The notes beneath the pieces were generated by a model. It saw nothing but the letters and a program-made list of their open reading frames with translations. It did not search any database and was not told the origin of the DNA. From positions 1,922,001-1,986,000 of the forward strand of contig CP018628.1 of assembly GCA_002271215.1 (NCBI GenBank): a stretch of 64,000 nucleotides of DNA, read 5' to 3'. Positions 34,930-44,030 of the stretch are shown piece by piece; position 1 is the stretch's first letter; every line of letters starts with the position of its first letter. The position numbers were made by a program, and so were the translations under genes. The stretch comes from Lelliottia jeotgali (lineage in GTDB: Bacteria; Pseudomonadota; Gammaproteobacteria; Enterobacterales; Enterobacteriaceae).

Positions 34930-35952
34930 ATGATAGTTCTGAGGAATATTTCGAAGATTTTTGACAACGGAAAAGTGGCGTTAACCGCCGTGGATGACGT
35001 TAATTTGACGGTTGAGCAGGGGCAGATTTACGGGATTATCGGCTACAGCGGTGCCGGAAAAAGTACGCTGATTCGTTTGCTGAATGGGCTGGAAAAGCCG
35101 ACATCGGGCAGCGTGACCATCAGCGGCCAGAATATCTCTGCAGCCAAAGGCGAAGAACTGCGTCAGGCGCGCCTGAAAATCAGCATGGTGTTCCAGCACT
35201 TCAACCTGCTGTGGTCGCGCACGGTGACAGAAAACATCGCCTTCTCGATGCAAATCGCGGGCGTACCGAAAGCGAAAATTAAAGCGCGCGTTGCCGAACT
35301 GGTTGAGCTGGTCGGGCTTACGGGCCGCGAGAACGCCTATCCGTCGCAGCTCAGCGGCGGGCAGAAACAGCGCGTGGGCATCGCCCGTGCGCTGGCGAAT
35401 AATCCGGATGTGCTGCTGTGCGATGAAGCCACGTCTGCGCTCGATCCGCAAACGACCGATCAGATCCTCGATTTGCTGTTCGACATTAACCGTCGTTTCA
35501 AACTCACCATCGTGCTGATCACTCACGAGATGCACGTGGTGCGCAAAATCTGTGACCGCGTGGCGGTGATGGAAAACGGCAAAGTGGTGGAGGAGGGCGA
35601 TGTTCTGAGCGTCTTCACCCATCCACAAAAACCGATCACCCAGCAGTTTGTGCGCCAGGTCAGCCAGTACGCCGAGGAAGAAGCGTTTAACCCGGAACTG
35701 GCGAACGAACTGGAAGGCACTGTTATCCGCCTGACCTTTACCGGACACAGCACGCATAAGCCGATTGTCGGGGAACTGACCCTGCGCTACGGCGTGGCGT
35801 TTAACATTCTGCACGGCAAAATGACGCAAACCGCGCACGGCGTATTCGGCCAGTTATGGGTCCACGTGGTGGCATCTGAAGAGCAACTGAACAATATCCT
35901 CGCCGACCTGAAGCACAGCGATATTGAAGGCGAGGTGATTAAACATGCTTGA
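34930..35952 (+). CDS. metN: Methionine ABC transporter ATP-binding protein, second copy type
   Basis: 340 residues. Walker A GYSGAGKST (about residues 38-46), signature LSGGQKQRVGIARAL (about 140-154), Walker B VLLCDEATSALD (about 160-171), and a C-terminal NIL domain (about 265-340) that senses methionine in MetN. The gene set metN-metI-metQ is the usual order. The adjacent transsulfuration genes suggest uptake of methionine for conversion to cysteine. The canonical chromosomal metNIQ would be elsewhere in the genome. It overlaps metI by eight bases. Confidence 0.88.
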   Translation: MIVLRNISKIFDNGKVALTAVDDVNLTVEQGQIYGIIGYSGAGKSTLIRLLNGLEKPTSGSVTISGQNISAAKGEELRQARLKISMVFQHFNLLWSRTVTENIAFSMQIAGVPKAKIKARVAELVELVGLTGRENAYPSQLSGGQKQRVGIARALANNPDVLLCDEATSALDPQTTDQILDLLFDINRRFKLTIVLITHEMHVVRKICDRVAVMENGKVVEEGDVLSVFTHPQKPITQQFVRQVSQYAEEEAFNPELANELEGTVIRLTFTGHSTHKPIVGELTLRYGVAFNILHGKMTQTAHGVFGQLWVHVVASEEQLNNILADLKHSDIEGEVIKHA

Positions 35953-36613
35953 GAATCTTTTTCCGCATCTGAAAGTAGAGCAACTGTGGGCGGCGACGCT
36001 GGAAACGCTGTACATGACCGCGATTTCTGGTGTTGCGACCTTTGTTCTGGGGATTGTGCTGGGCCTGGCGCTGTTCTTAACCGCGCGCGGCGGGCTGTTC
36101 CACAACCGCACCGTCTACAGCGTGATTTCGATTGTGGTGAACGTTTTCCGTTCGATTCCGTTCATCATCCTGATTGTGTTGCTGATTCCGTTCACTAAAA
36201 CCATCGTCGGCACCATTCTTGGCGCTAACGCTGCGCTCCCGGCGCTGATTGTCGGCGCCGCACCGTTTTATGCGCGTCTGGTGGAAATCGCTCTGCGCGA
36301 GGTGGACAAAGGGGTGATCGAGGCGACGCGTTCGATGGGCGCACGTTTGAGCACCTTAATTTTTCGGGTATTACTGCCGGAATCATCACCTGCCCTGGTA
36401 TCAGGCATCACGGTCACGTTGATTGCACTGGTCAGCTACAGCGCTATGGCGGGGGTGATTGGGGCAGGCGGTTTGGGAAATCTGGCTTATCTGGAAGGAT
36501 TCCAGCGCAACCACGGTGATGTCACGCTGGTGGCAACGGTGACCATTTTGATCATCGTTTTCATCATCCAGTTCTGCGGCGATGTCATTACTTCACTGTT
36601 AGATAAACGATAA
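35945..36613 (+). CDS. metI: Methionine ABC transporter permease
   Basis: A 222-residue inner-membrane permease with about five transmembrane helices (about 20-45, 58-80, 88-105, 150-172, 190-213). The EAA-type loop EVDKGVIEATRSMGARLSTLI contacts the ATPase. The family (MetI) imports D/L-methionine. Overlaps the ATPase gene and precedes the binding protein by 26 bp. Confidence 0.9.
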   Translation: MLENLFPHLKVEQLWAATLETLYMTAISGVATFVLGIVLGLALFLTARGGLFHNRTVYSVISIVVNVFRSIPFIILIVLLIPFTKTIVGTILGANAALPALIVGAAPFYARLVEIALREVDKGVIEATRSMGARLSTLIFRVLLPESSPALVSGITVTLIALVSYSAMAGVIGAGGLGNLAYLEGFQRNHGDVTLVATVTILIIVFIIQFCGDVITSLLDKR

Positions 36614-36639
36614 AACTCATAACACACAGGAACCACATC

Positions 36640-37452
36640 ATGAAAAAGACACTGACACTGATTGCCGCCGCAACCCTGAGCGCCCTGAGCTTTGCCTCCT
36701 GGGCGGATACGTTGACCGTTGGCGCATCCAACACCCCGCACGCTGAAATTCTGGAGCAGGCGAAACCGATTCTGGCGAAACAGGGTATCGATCTGGAGAT
36801 CAAACCTTTCCAGGACTACATCCTGCCAAACACTGCGCTGGCGGGACGTGACATCGACGCGAACTACTTCCAGCACATCCCTTACCTGAACAGCGTGCTG
36901 AAAGACCATGCAGGCGACAAAGATTACGATTTCGTCAGTGCCGGTGCTATTCACATTGAGCCGATTGGTATCTACTCCAAAAAATACAAATCGCTGAAAG
37001 ACCTGCCAGAAGGCGGCAAAATCATCATGCGTGATGCGGTGTCTGAAGAGGGGCGTATTCTCTCTATCTTCGAGAAAGAGGGCGTGATTAAGCTCAAACC
37101 TGGCATCGACAAAGTGACCGCGCGCATCAGCGACATCGTGGAAAACCCGAAAAAACTGCAGTTCACCCCGAACGTCGAAGCCTCTCTGCTGCCGCAGATG
37201 TATAACAACGACGAAGGCGCTGCGGTGGTGATCAACGCCAACTACGCCATCGATGCCGGTCTCGACCCGGTTCACGACCCGATTGCGGTAGAAAGCGGTG
37301 AGAACAACCCGTACGCGAACATCATCACCGTGCATCGCGGCGACGAGAAGAAGAAAGATATCGTCGCGCTGGTGGACGTGCTGCACTCCAAAGAGATTCA
37401 GGACTGGATCCGCACCAAATACAAAGGCGCTGTGATTCCAGTCAATAACTAA
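36640..37452 (+). CDS. metQ: Methionine-binding protein of ABC transporter, NlpA/MetQ family
   Basis: 270 residues, NlpA family. The mature part follows MetQ: TLTVGASNTPHAEILEQAKP, DIDANYFQHIPYL, and the end KGAVIPVNN. The signal sequence is MKKTLTLIAAATLSALSFAS-WADTL, a type I signal; no Cys lipobox is present, whereas E. coli MetQ is a lipoprotein. So this protein is probably a soluble periplasmic protein. Last gene of the operon; a terminator follows at 37489. Confidence 0.88.
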   Translation: MKKTLTLIAAATLSALSFASWADTLTVGASNTPHAEILEQAKPILAKQGIDLEIKPFQDYILPNTALAGRDIDANYFQHIPYLNSVLKDHAGDKDYDFVSAGAIHIEPIGIYSKKYKSLKDLPEGGKIIMRDAVSEEGRILSIFEKEGVIKLKPGIDKVTARISDIVENPKKLQFTPNVEASLLPQMYNNDEGAAVVINANYAIDAGLDPVHDPIAVESGENNPYANIITVHRGDEKKKDIVALVDVLHSKEIQDWIRTKYKGAVIPVNN

Positions 37453-37488
37453 GCCCGGTCGATTCCCTCTCCTTTTGGAAGAGGGTTA

Positions 37489-37526
37489 GGGTGAGGGGAA
37501 ATCGCGGTTTCTCCTCACCCTTTTTT
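37489..37526 (+). terminator. Rho-independent terminator after metQ
   Basis: GGGTGAGG / CCTCACCC stem with a 16-base loop followed by TTTTTT. The arms belong to the widespread CCCTCACCCTAACCCTCTCCC-type enterobacterial repeat, used here as a transcript end. Confidence 0.75.
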
Positions 37527-37581
37527 GTATCCATTCTGTTAATCATTTAAGCTGCTCCTTTACAGCAATGGAGTGATAGCA

Positions 37582-37791
37582 ATGGGCAATGTGACTAAAG
37601 ACGACGCGCTGTATCAGGAAATGTGCCGGGTAGTCGGGAAAGTCGTTCTTGAAATGCGGGATTTAGGGCAAGAGCCGAAGCATATTGTCATTGCGGGGGT
37701 GCTGCGCACCGCGCTGGCGAACCAGCGCGTGAAACGCAGTGAATTGACGACAGAAGCAATGGAAACGGTGGTTAAAGCGCTGGCTGGTTAA
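37582..37791 (+). CDS. fumD: Fumarase D (YdhZ)
   Basis: 69 residues, MGNVTKDDALYQEMCRVVGK..., followed by VVLEMRDLGQEPKHIVIAGV, nearly identical to E. coli FumD (YdhZ), a very small protein reported to have fumarase activity. The start at 37582 matches E. coli; an ATG nine bases earlier is in frame. Its 3' end overlaps the convergent permease gene by 20 bp. Confidence 0.93.
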   Translation: MGNVTKDDALYQEMCRVVGKVVLEMRDLGQEPKHIVIAGVLRTALANQRVKRSELTTEAMETVVKALAG

Positions 37792-38458
37792 TGCGCCAGC
37801 GTTTAGCTGCCTGCTCAAGCCCACAGCAGAGCAGGTAATAGACCACGCCGGTAAAGATAAAAATGGCCGCCGGGTAAATCTGCACCCGGTTGTTCACCTG
37901 TCCGGCGACGGTCGTCAGCTCCGGCACGTTGACAATAAAGGCCAGCGACGTATCTTTCAGCAGGCTGATAAAAATCCCCAGCAGAGACGGCAGAATATTG
38001 CGTAACACCTGCGGCAGCAGGATCAGCCACAGCGTCTGCTGCGTGCCAAATCCTTGCGTTAATGCCGCCTCGTATTGTCCGTTGGGTAAGGCCCGAAGCC
38101 CGGCCAGCACCGAGTGCATCACCGCCGCCGCGGTAAACCACGCCAGCGCCAGCGTCACGGTCAACGCGCCGGGCAGGTCACCGCCAGTCAGCAGCGGCAG
38201 CAAATACCACATCCAGAAAATCACGAAGATCAGCGGGATACCGCGAATCAGCTCCGCCCACAGGAACAGCGTTTTGCGCACCATGCCCGGAAAACGCCAG
38301 GCCAGCGCGGCGAGGGCAATCCCACCCGGCAAAGCCAGCACCACAGCTCCCAGCGCCATCAGCAGCGTCAGCAACACGCCGCCTGGCTCGCCCGCAGACA
38401 TCCGGCCCCACAGCAGATAATCCAGATTTTCGGTAATCACGTTCAGTCCGGCGATCAT
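37772..38458 (-). CDS. Polar amino acid ABC transporter permease (second)
   Basis: A 228-residue HisM/GltK-type permease. The EAA loop ALTQGFGTQQTLWLILLPQV is near residues 130-150, and several hydrophobic helices flank it (VLLTLLMALGAVVLALPGGI; LIFVIFWMWYLLPLL). Its start overlaps the end of the first permease (38455) by four bases. Substrate not identifiable beyond polar amino acids. Confidence 0.85.
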   Translation of the reverse strand: MIAGLNVITENLDYLLWGRMSAGEPGGVLLTLLMALGAVVLALPGGIALAALAWRFPGMVRKTLFLWAELIRGIPLIFVIFWMWYLLPLLTGGDLPGALTVTLALAWFTAAAVMHSVLAGLRALPNGQYEAALTQGFGTQQTLWLILLPQVLRNILPSLLGIFISLLKDTSLAFIVNVPELTTVAGQVNNRVQIYPAAIFIFTGVVYYLLCCGLEQAAKRWRINQPAL

Positions 38459-39228
38459 GCGCGTTCACTCCCTGTATTGATGGCCGTTTGACGCGGGCGA
38501 CGTTTTGCGGTCGTTGGCCCCAGTTTTAACAGCAGCAATCCCAGCACCACGCCAGTCAACAAATACAGCACGGTGCCGACGGTAAAGGCCTCCAGCGCGT
38601 GGGCGTTGTAGCTCTCGATTTGCCGCACCTGATAGGTCAGCTCAGCAAAGCCAATGCCGCTTGCAAGCGACGAGAGTTTCATTAAGTTCAGATACTGGCC
38701 TACCACCGGTTGCCAGGCATTCGCCAGCCCCTGCGGCAGCAGGATGTAGCGGAACAGTTGCCAGGAAGAAAACCCCTGCGCCAGCGCCGCCTGCCGCTGT
38801 CCAGATGACACCGCCTGCAAACCCGAGGCGATCTCTTCGATCAAAAACGCCGACGTGAACACCCCCAGCCCCCAGGCGGAACAGAGAAACTCCGGCGTAA
38901 ACCACCAGACGTCACCCGGCAGAATCGACCAGCTGTGATCGGCGTTGATATAGTCGCGAAACACGCGTGGTAGCCCGTTCCAGGCGGCGAAATACCAGAA
39001 CAGCAGCTGGACCAGTAACGGCGTATTGCGAAACAGCGACACCCAGACCGCCACGATTGCGTTACCCGTTTTTCCGCCTGCCAGACGCAGGAGCAAAAAC
39101 AGAACGGCAAACGCGCTGGCGATAATCATGCCTGCGAGCGTCACCCACAGCGTGGTGAGAAAACCGGAAAAAATCCACTGCAAGGGCTGTCCGGAAAGCA
39201 CCCCTTGCCAGTCGAGGGCGGGCATCAC
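38455..39228 (-). CDS. Polar amino acid ABC transporter permease (first)
   Basis: A 257-residue HisQ/GltJ-type permease. N-terminal helix [23 protein letters not shown] loop [20 protein letters not shown] (about 145-165). Forms a heterodimer with the next gene product. Overlaps the ATPase gene (39225) by four bases, so all parts are translationally coupled. Confidence 0.85.
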   Translation of the reverse strand: MMPALDWQGVLSGQPLQWIFSGFLTTLWVTLAGMIIASAFAVLFLLLRLAGGKTGNAIVAVWVSLFRNTPLLVQLLFWYFAAWNGLPRVFRDYINADHSWSILPGDVWWFTPEFLCSAWGLGVFTSAFLIEEIASGLQAVSSGQRQAALAQGFSSWQLFRYILLPQGLANAWQPVVGQYLNLMKLSSLASGIGFAELTYQVRQIESYNAHALEAFTVGTVLYLLTGVVLGLLLLKLGPTTAKRRPRQTAINTGSERA

Positions 39229-40040
39229 GGCTGCTCCAGATGCAGCGGGTTAAGCACCTTTTGCAGGAACTGTCGGGCGCGTGGATGTTCCGGATGGCGG
39301 AAGAACTGTTCCGGCGGGGCGGTTTCCAGAATCTGCCCGCCGTCGATAAACACCACCCGGTCGGCAATTTCACGGGCAAACTGCATCTCGTGCGTCACCA
39401 CGATCATGGTAATGCCGCTGTGGGCTAGGGCTTTCATCACCTGCAACACTTCGCCAATCATCTCCGGATCGAGAGCTGATGTCGGCTCATCAAACAGGAT
39501 AATTTGCGGCGACGACGCCAGCGCACGGGCAATCGCCACGCGCTGCTGTTGCCCACCGGAAAGTTCTGCCGGGTAATGCTCCGCTTTCTCCACCATCCCG
39601 ACTTTTTCCAGCAGCGTCAGGGCGCGCTCCTGGGCCTGCGGCGCTTTCCAGCCGTGAACATGCTCCAGCGCCAGGCTGATGTTCTGGCTGGCGGTCAGAT
39701 GGGCATAAAGATTAAATTGCTGGAACACAAATCCTACCCGGCTGCGCAACTGGCGCAGGGCCGTGCCGGTTAGTTTGCCGGTGGGTTTGTTGTCGATCAG
39801 GATCTCGCCGCCGTTCAGCGACTCAAGCTGGTTAATCAGACGAATCAACGTGGACTTACCGGAACCGGACGGGCCGAGGATCGCCACCACTTCACCGGGA
39901 TTGATGCTGAGATTGATCCCTTTTAAAACCGAGTGATCGCCGTAGCGTTTAACCACCTCGCGGAACTCAACGCTTGCCTGGTCCAGATGTGAAAAATCCG
40001 CGGCACGGGCCGCGGAGCGTGAAAATAAACCTGAGAGCAT
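39225..40040 (-). CDS. Polar amino acid ABC transporter ATP-binding protein
   Basis: A 271-residue GlnQ/GltL-type ATPase. Walker [10 protein letters not shown] (about residues 55-63), signature [15 protein letters not shown] (about 160-174), Walker [16 protein letters not shown]. An N-terminal extension of about 25 residues ([17 protein letters not shown]) precedes the usual domain start, so the true start might be internal, but no better SD is apparent. Lies one base after the binding-protein gene. Confidence 0.88.
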   Translation of the reverse strand: MLSGLFSRSAARAADFSHLDQASVEFREVVKRYGDHSVLKGINLSINPGEVVAILGPSGSGKSTLIRLINQLESLNGGEILIDNKPTGKLTGTALRQLRSRVGFVFQQFNLYAHLTASQNISLALEHVHGWKAPQAQERALTLLEKVGMVEKAEHYPAELSGGQQQRVAIARALASSPQIILFDEPTSALDPEMIGEVLQVMKALAHSGITMIVVTHEMQFAREIADRVVFIDGGQILETAPPEQFFRHPEHPRARQFLQKVLNPLHLEQP

Positions 40041-40041
40041 A

Positions 40042-40872
40042 TTACTGGGCTTCTATTTTAAAGGCGCGAGGCTGAGGTGACTGGGTTTGTGGGCCGAACC
40101 AGACGTCATAAATTTTGGCCGCGTCGCCGGTTTTCTCCAGATTGACCAGCTCGTCGTTAACCACTTTCAGCAGCGCGGTTTCGCCTTTCTTCACCCCCAC
40201 GCCGATCTCTTCTTTACTGAGCAAGTCCGGCAGGATTTTGAAATCGGCTTTATCCGGAGCCTGTGCCAGCAGGCCAGCCAGAATGGTGCTGTCCTGGGTT
40301 ATCGCCTGCACGTTGCCGTTACGCAGGGCGGTTAACGCCAGTGGAATATCGTCGTAGGAGAGCACGCGAGACTGCGGGAAACGCTGATGCAGTGCTTGTT
40401 CGCCAGTGGTGCCTTTCACCGCGCCAATGCGCGCTTTGCCGTAATCATCCAGTTTATCCGCTGATTTTGCCGGAACCAGGAACTGCTGACCGGTGACAAA
40501 ATACGGCGTGGAGAAGTCAATCACCTGCGCTCGTTCCGGAGTAATGGTGATATCAGCGACGATCAGATCGGCTTTGCCCGACTGCAACAGCGGAATGCGG
40601 TTGGCCGGATTGGTGGCGACCAACTCCAGCTTTACGCCAAGTTTTTTAGCCAGCGCTTTGGCGAAATCAACGTCATACCCGACGATATCGTGGGTTTTGG
40701 CATCGATAGAACCAAACGGCGGGTTGGCATCAAAAGTGGCGACCTTCACCACGCCAGCGGCTTTGATATCCGCTAGTTGGTCGGCCTGAGCCTGCGCCGA
40801 TAAAAAGCCGCCTGCGGTCAGTAAACCCAATGCCAACGCCAGTCTGTGATAATGCTTTTTGTGTGTAGCCAT
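40042..40872 (-). CDS. Polar amino acid ABC transporter periplasmic binding protein
   Basis: 276 residues. Signal peptide [20 protein letters not shown]..., cleaved after about AQA; then an SBP_bac_3 domain: [37 protein letters not shown], the ligand-binding [20 protein letters not shown], and [11 protein letters not shown] use the start at 40872 because GAGGGAAC lies just before it; the frame extends 69 bp upstream without an SD. First gene of the operon. GltI/FliY-like, specificity unknown. Confidence 0.88.
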   Translation of the reverse strand: MATHKKHYHRLALALGLLTAGGFLSAQAQADQLADIKAAGVVKVATFDANPPFGSIDAKTHDIVGYDVDFAKALAKKLGVKLELVATNPANRIPLLQSGKADLIVADITITPERAQVIDFSTPYFVTGQQFLVPAKSADKLDDYGKARIGAVKGTTGEQALHQRFPQSRVLSYDDIPLALTALRNGNVQAITQDSTILAGLLAQAPDKADFKILPDLLSKEEIGVGVKKGETALLKVVNDELVNLEKTGDAAKIYDVWFGPQTQSPQPRAFKIEAQ

Positions 40873-41116
40873 AGTTCCCTCAAAGTTCCCGTTGTTTTTG
40901 TTTTGTTCGAATACGCTCCCATAAGCGTTATGTATCGCCAAATAAGAAAATGTTCTTTGCTATATAGGAAAAGTTATTAGTGAACAGGGTGTTACGGGTA
41001 AGTGACGGGAAACGACGCATTTGCGGATTCTGACAATGGTCAGCTGATATTGGTATTTCCGTTACGTCGAGTTTGGGTTTTAACTGAGTTCAGACGCAAT
41101 CGAGAGGAGTCGGACC

Positions 41117-41284
41117 ATGCAAAACTGGGTGAATACGTTACGGCGGTTTTTTGTAGCCAAATCAGAAAGTGCGGAGAACAGCGCGCAACGTGTTATTGAA
41201 TCGGTGCTGCCGATTGCCAGTCTGTATGGCGTCGATGTGGCCAACATCGACCCGGAGTGGTTCCATGACAAAACACCACGCTGA
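41117..41284 (+). CDS. Small unrecognised protein, 55 residues
   Basis: MQNWVNTLRRFFVAKSESAE... with SD GAGAGGAG seven bases before the ATG. The composition is protein-like (helical, amphipathic; ends DPEWFHDKTPR), and the codon usage resembles the neighbours. A second short frame (41264-41363, MTKHHAELRRTRLTYWNELC) overlaps its end in another frame and could be coupled. I do not recognise either. It lies 130 bp before a sensor kinase gene on the same strand, so it may share its transcript. Confidence 0.45.
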   Translation: MQNWVNTLRRFFVAKSESAENSAQRVIESVLPIASLYGVDVANIDPEWFHDKTPR

Positions 41285-41414
41285 GTTACGGCGTACGCGC
41301 CTGACCTACTGGAACGAACTGTGCAGCCGATACCTGAACGTATCGGCATTTTTTTGTTCTTAATCCGCCAACCTGCTAAGGTCAAAGGCAAAAATCACCT
41401 CGCCTGAAGACCGA

Positions 41415-42740
41415 ATGACTAGCCAAAAATTAATCCGACGCGCTCTGACAGTCTGGATAATTGTCTGCCTGCTGAGCAGCGTGCTTCTGTATGCCGAACA
41501 GATTCGCCGCCAGTTCTGGGAACGCGATCGCGAGTTTACCGCGCTTTTTTCCAGCATCAGCGCGGTGTTGACCCAAAATGAATCTGTTTTGCCGCTACTG
41601 AACGGCGATGAAGATCTGATGGCGCTGCGTAAAAAATTCCCGCAGATCCTTGCCCTGGAAAAAACACACGACCGCGCGCTGGATGCCGCGCGCGTTGAGC
41701 CACTCGACGACGAACAATACTGGCTCTACAACCCGTGGCGGCAGATCCGGGTGCTTGTCGATCTGCGTCCGCTGCTCACAACGGCGCATGAATTTTCCCC
41801 TCTGCACATCAATCTGTCGGCAACGATTCCTGAAACTTCGACGGCATTCTGGCACTGGCAGCGCGATTTTCCCCAGCATACGCAGCCGTTCACTCTGAGC
41901 GCAGATGCCGAACCGCCCTGGCTGAACATCCGCTGGGTATTTTTCCCGCTGCTGTTCCTCGGCTGGGCGGGCATTGTCGCTGTGGGTGCGGGCGTGGTCT
42001 GGCAGCGATTGCAGCGACAAAACGCCGAACGTCGCGCCTGGTATTATCAGCACGCGCGCCTCAACACGCTGGGGGAAATCACCGCCGGGATTGTGCACGA
42101 GATCAATCAGCCGCTGACGGCGACGCAAACCTGGATTCAGGGCGCGCAGCGGCAGTTAGTGCAGGAAAATACGCAGGCGGCTAGTCATGCACTCGGCGCA
42201 GCGCTTACTCAAACTCAGCGCATCGGTGAACTGCTGACGCGCTTTCGTGAACATGTGGTTCAGGAAAAAGTCACGTTGAGCGAGATAGATTTGGCCGAGT
42301 GTTGGCAGCACGTGGGCAATTTGCTGGAGCATGAGCGCAGAAATGAGCATATCACCGTCAGCCACCATTTCCCGCCGCAGGCCGCGAGCGTGCAGGCGGA
42401 CCGGCTGTGGCTGGAGCAGGTATTGCATAACTTGCTCAGCAATGCCATTCAGGCGCAGCAAGAAAACGCGCGCGGCTGGGTGCACATCTCCAGCCAGCGT
42501 AAAAACGGGGTGACGGAAATTATCATGACTGACGGCGGGCCGGGGTTCAGCCCCGAGGCGTTGCAGAACGCGTTTATGCCGTTCTACAGCGGCAGAGAAA
42601 AGGGAATTGGCCTCGGAATGACGCTTACGGAATCATTGATGATGCGCATGAATGGCAGTATTACGCTCGGCAACGCGCCGCAGGGCGGGGCACAGATCGT
42701 ATTACAACTGGAACCGGGTAAAGGAGCCGCGCATGAGTAA
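41415..42740 (+). CDS. Membrane sensor histidine kinase of a FixL/FixJ-like pair
   Basis: 441 residues. Two membrane helices (about 10-27 and 174-197) bound a periplasmic sensor region of about 145 residues with no recognised PAS signature. The H-box EITAGIVHEINQPLTATQTW carries phospho-accepting His228. N-box NLLSNAIQAQ, G1 DGGPGFSPE and G2 GIGLGMTLTESL complete the catalytic domain. The H-box type resembles FixL/DctB-class kinases. The 3' end overlaps the response regulator by eight bases. The next gene encodes a secreted HbpS-like protein, a candidate input partner. Confidence 0.88.
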   Translation: MTSQKLIRRALTVWIIVCLLSSVLLYAEQIRRQFWERDREFTALFSSISAVLTQNESVLPLLNGDEDLMALRKKFPQILALEKTHDRALDAARVEPLDDEQYWLYNPWRQIRVLVDLRPLLTTAHEFSPLHINLSATIPETSTAFWHWQRDFPQHTQPFTLSADAEPPWLNIRWVFFPLLFLGWAGIVAVGAGVVWQRLQRQNAERRAWYYQHARLNTLGEITAGIVHEINQPLTATQTWIQGAQRQLVQENTQAASHALGAALTQTQRIGELLTRFREHVVQEKVTLSEIDLAECWQHVGNLLEHERRNEHITVSHHFPPQAASVQADRLWLEQVLHNLLSNAIQAQQENARGWVHISSQRKNGVTEIIMTDGGPGFSPEALQNAFMPFYSGREKGIGLGMTLTESLMMRMNGSITLGNAPQGGAQIVLQLEPGKGAAHE

Positions 42741-43344
42741 CGTGGTGTATTTGATCGATGACGACGCCGCCATCCGCGAGTCGATGGCGTTTCTGCTGTC
42801 GGGTATGAGCTGGGAGGTGCAAACCTTCGCCAGCATCGAGGCGTTTACGGCGGAACATGACGCGGAAAAAGCGCTGACCGGCTGTCTGCTGCTGGACATG
42901 CGCATGCCGGGCAAAGGCGGTCTCACCTGGCTGGAAGAGGGCGCGTGGCCGTGGCCGTTGCTGCCGGTGATTATCATGACCGGACACGGCAGCATCGATG
43001 CCTGCCGTCGCGCGTTTCACACCGGCGTGTTTGAATTTTTCACCAAGCCGCCGGACGCCGATAAACTCATCGAGACTCTCGCCCGCGCATTCGAAGAGAG
43101 CCAGCGCCGCACGGCCAACTGGCAGGAACTTAAGCGGGTGAAAGCGCTGTTTGAACAGCTGACGGCACGCGAGCACGAAGTGCTTTCAGAGCTGATGGAA
43201 GGGCGCAGCAATAAAGAGGTGGCGGCGCGGCTTAATTTGTCTCCCCGAACCGTCGAAGCGCACCGCGCGGCGCTGTTTGCCAAACTCGGCGTGAGAAGCC
43301 TGGTGCAGGCGATCCGCGAATACGATAAATTGCAATCCGTATAA
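42733..43344 (+). CDS. FixJ/NarL-type response regulator
   Basis: 203 residues from MSNVVYLIDDDAAIRESM. Receiver domain with acidic pocket Asp9/Asp10/Asp11, phospho-acceptor Asp55 in LLLDMRMPGKGG, and conserved Thr and Lys (MTGHGS; FTKPPD). A LuxR-type helix-turn-helix follows (about 140-200: LTAREHEVLSELMEGRSNKE and LSPRTVEAHRAALFAKLGVR). SD AAGGAG. Likely activates the next gene or its own operon, which is inference. Confidence 0.92.
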   Translation: MSNVVYLIDDDAAIRESMAFLLSGMSWEVQTFASIEAFTAEHDAEKALTGCLLLDMRMPGKGGLTWLEEGAWPWPLLPVIIMTGHGSIDACRRAFHTGVFEFFTKPPDADKLIETLARAFEESQRRTANWQELKRVKALFEQLTAREHEVLSELMEGRSNKEVAARLNLSPRTVEAHRAALFAKLGVRSLVQAIREYDKLQSV

Positions 43345-43432
43345 CTACCAGGTGGGCTGCGTCATCAACCGAATACCGCTCAGTCGCACATCCCGATAGC
43401 ATCGCCTTGTCTCCCACATTCGAGGAAATGCG

Positions 43433-43912
43433 ATGAAAAAGTTCATGACGGTCGCCGCGCTGGTGGCAGGAATGGTTTCGGTGTCAGCTCAGGCAGAAAC
43501 CCTGACCCAAAAAAATATCTCTCTGACCCAGGCGAATGCCCTGGCGAGCGCGGCGATTCAGGCCTGTAGCGCCAAAAATTATCAGGTGAGCGTGACGGTG
43601 GTGGATCGTGCGGGCGTGGTGAAAGCGGTTCAGCGCACCGATAACGCCGGTCCGCACACGGTGAAAGCCAGTGAAATGAAAGCCTTCACGGCGCTCAGCA
43701 CCAAAAATGCTTCCGGTAAAGTGATGGAATCCGCGCAGAGCAACGCGGGCGCGCAGAATATGCGTGACGTGCCGGGGTTCTTGTTGCTGGCGGGTGGTTT
43801 GCCGGTGAAAGAGGGCGATGAAGTGATTGGTGCGATCGGTATTGGCGGTGCGCCGGGCGGTCAGCTGGATGAGGCGTGTGCACAGCAGGCGCTGGATGGA
43901 TTGAAGAAGTAG
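43433..43912 (+). CDS. Secreted HbpS/GlcG-family (DUF336) protein
   Basis: 159 residues. Signal peptide MKKFMTVAALVAGMVSVSAQA; mature domain of the GlcG/HbpS family (PF03928): SLTQANALASAAIQACSAKN, VSVTVVDRAGVVKAVQRTDN, AFTALSTKNAS, GGLPVKEGDEVIGAIGIGGA. HbpS from Streptomyces reticuli binds heme and modulates the sensor kinase SenS. Here the gene lies 88 bp after a two-component pair. I infer a periplasmic accessory sensor or heme-handling role. A terminator at 43976 follows. Confidence 0.85.
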   Translation: MKKFMTVAALVAGMVSVSAQAETLTQKNISLTQANALASAAIQACSAKNYQVSVTVVDRAGVVKAVQRTDNAGPHTVKASEMKAFTALSTKNASGKVMESAQSNAGAQNMRDVPGFLLLAGGLPVKEGDEVIGAIGIGGAPGGQLDEACAQQALDGLKK

Positions 43913-43927
43913 TTTTGTGCGGTCTGG

Positions 43928-43996
43928 TGCCCTCACCCCGGCCCTCTCCCACGGGGAGAGGGAGAAAACACTAAAAACGGCAACTGCGTTGCCGTT
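43928..43996. terminator. REP-type repeat and terminator after the HbpS-like gene
   Basis: 43930-43963 carries a CCCTCACCCCGGCCCTCTCC-type repeat with inverted CTCTCCCACGGGGAGAG. At 43976-43996 AACGGCAAC / GTTGCCGTT forms a tight stem followed by TTGCTTTT, ending the plus-strand transcript and possibly the convergent small gene. Confidence 0.75.
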
Positions 43997-44030
43997 TTGC
44001 TTTTACCTTGCCGCCTCCCGGCAAAAAACC

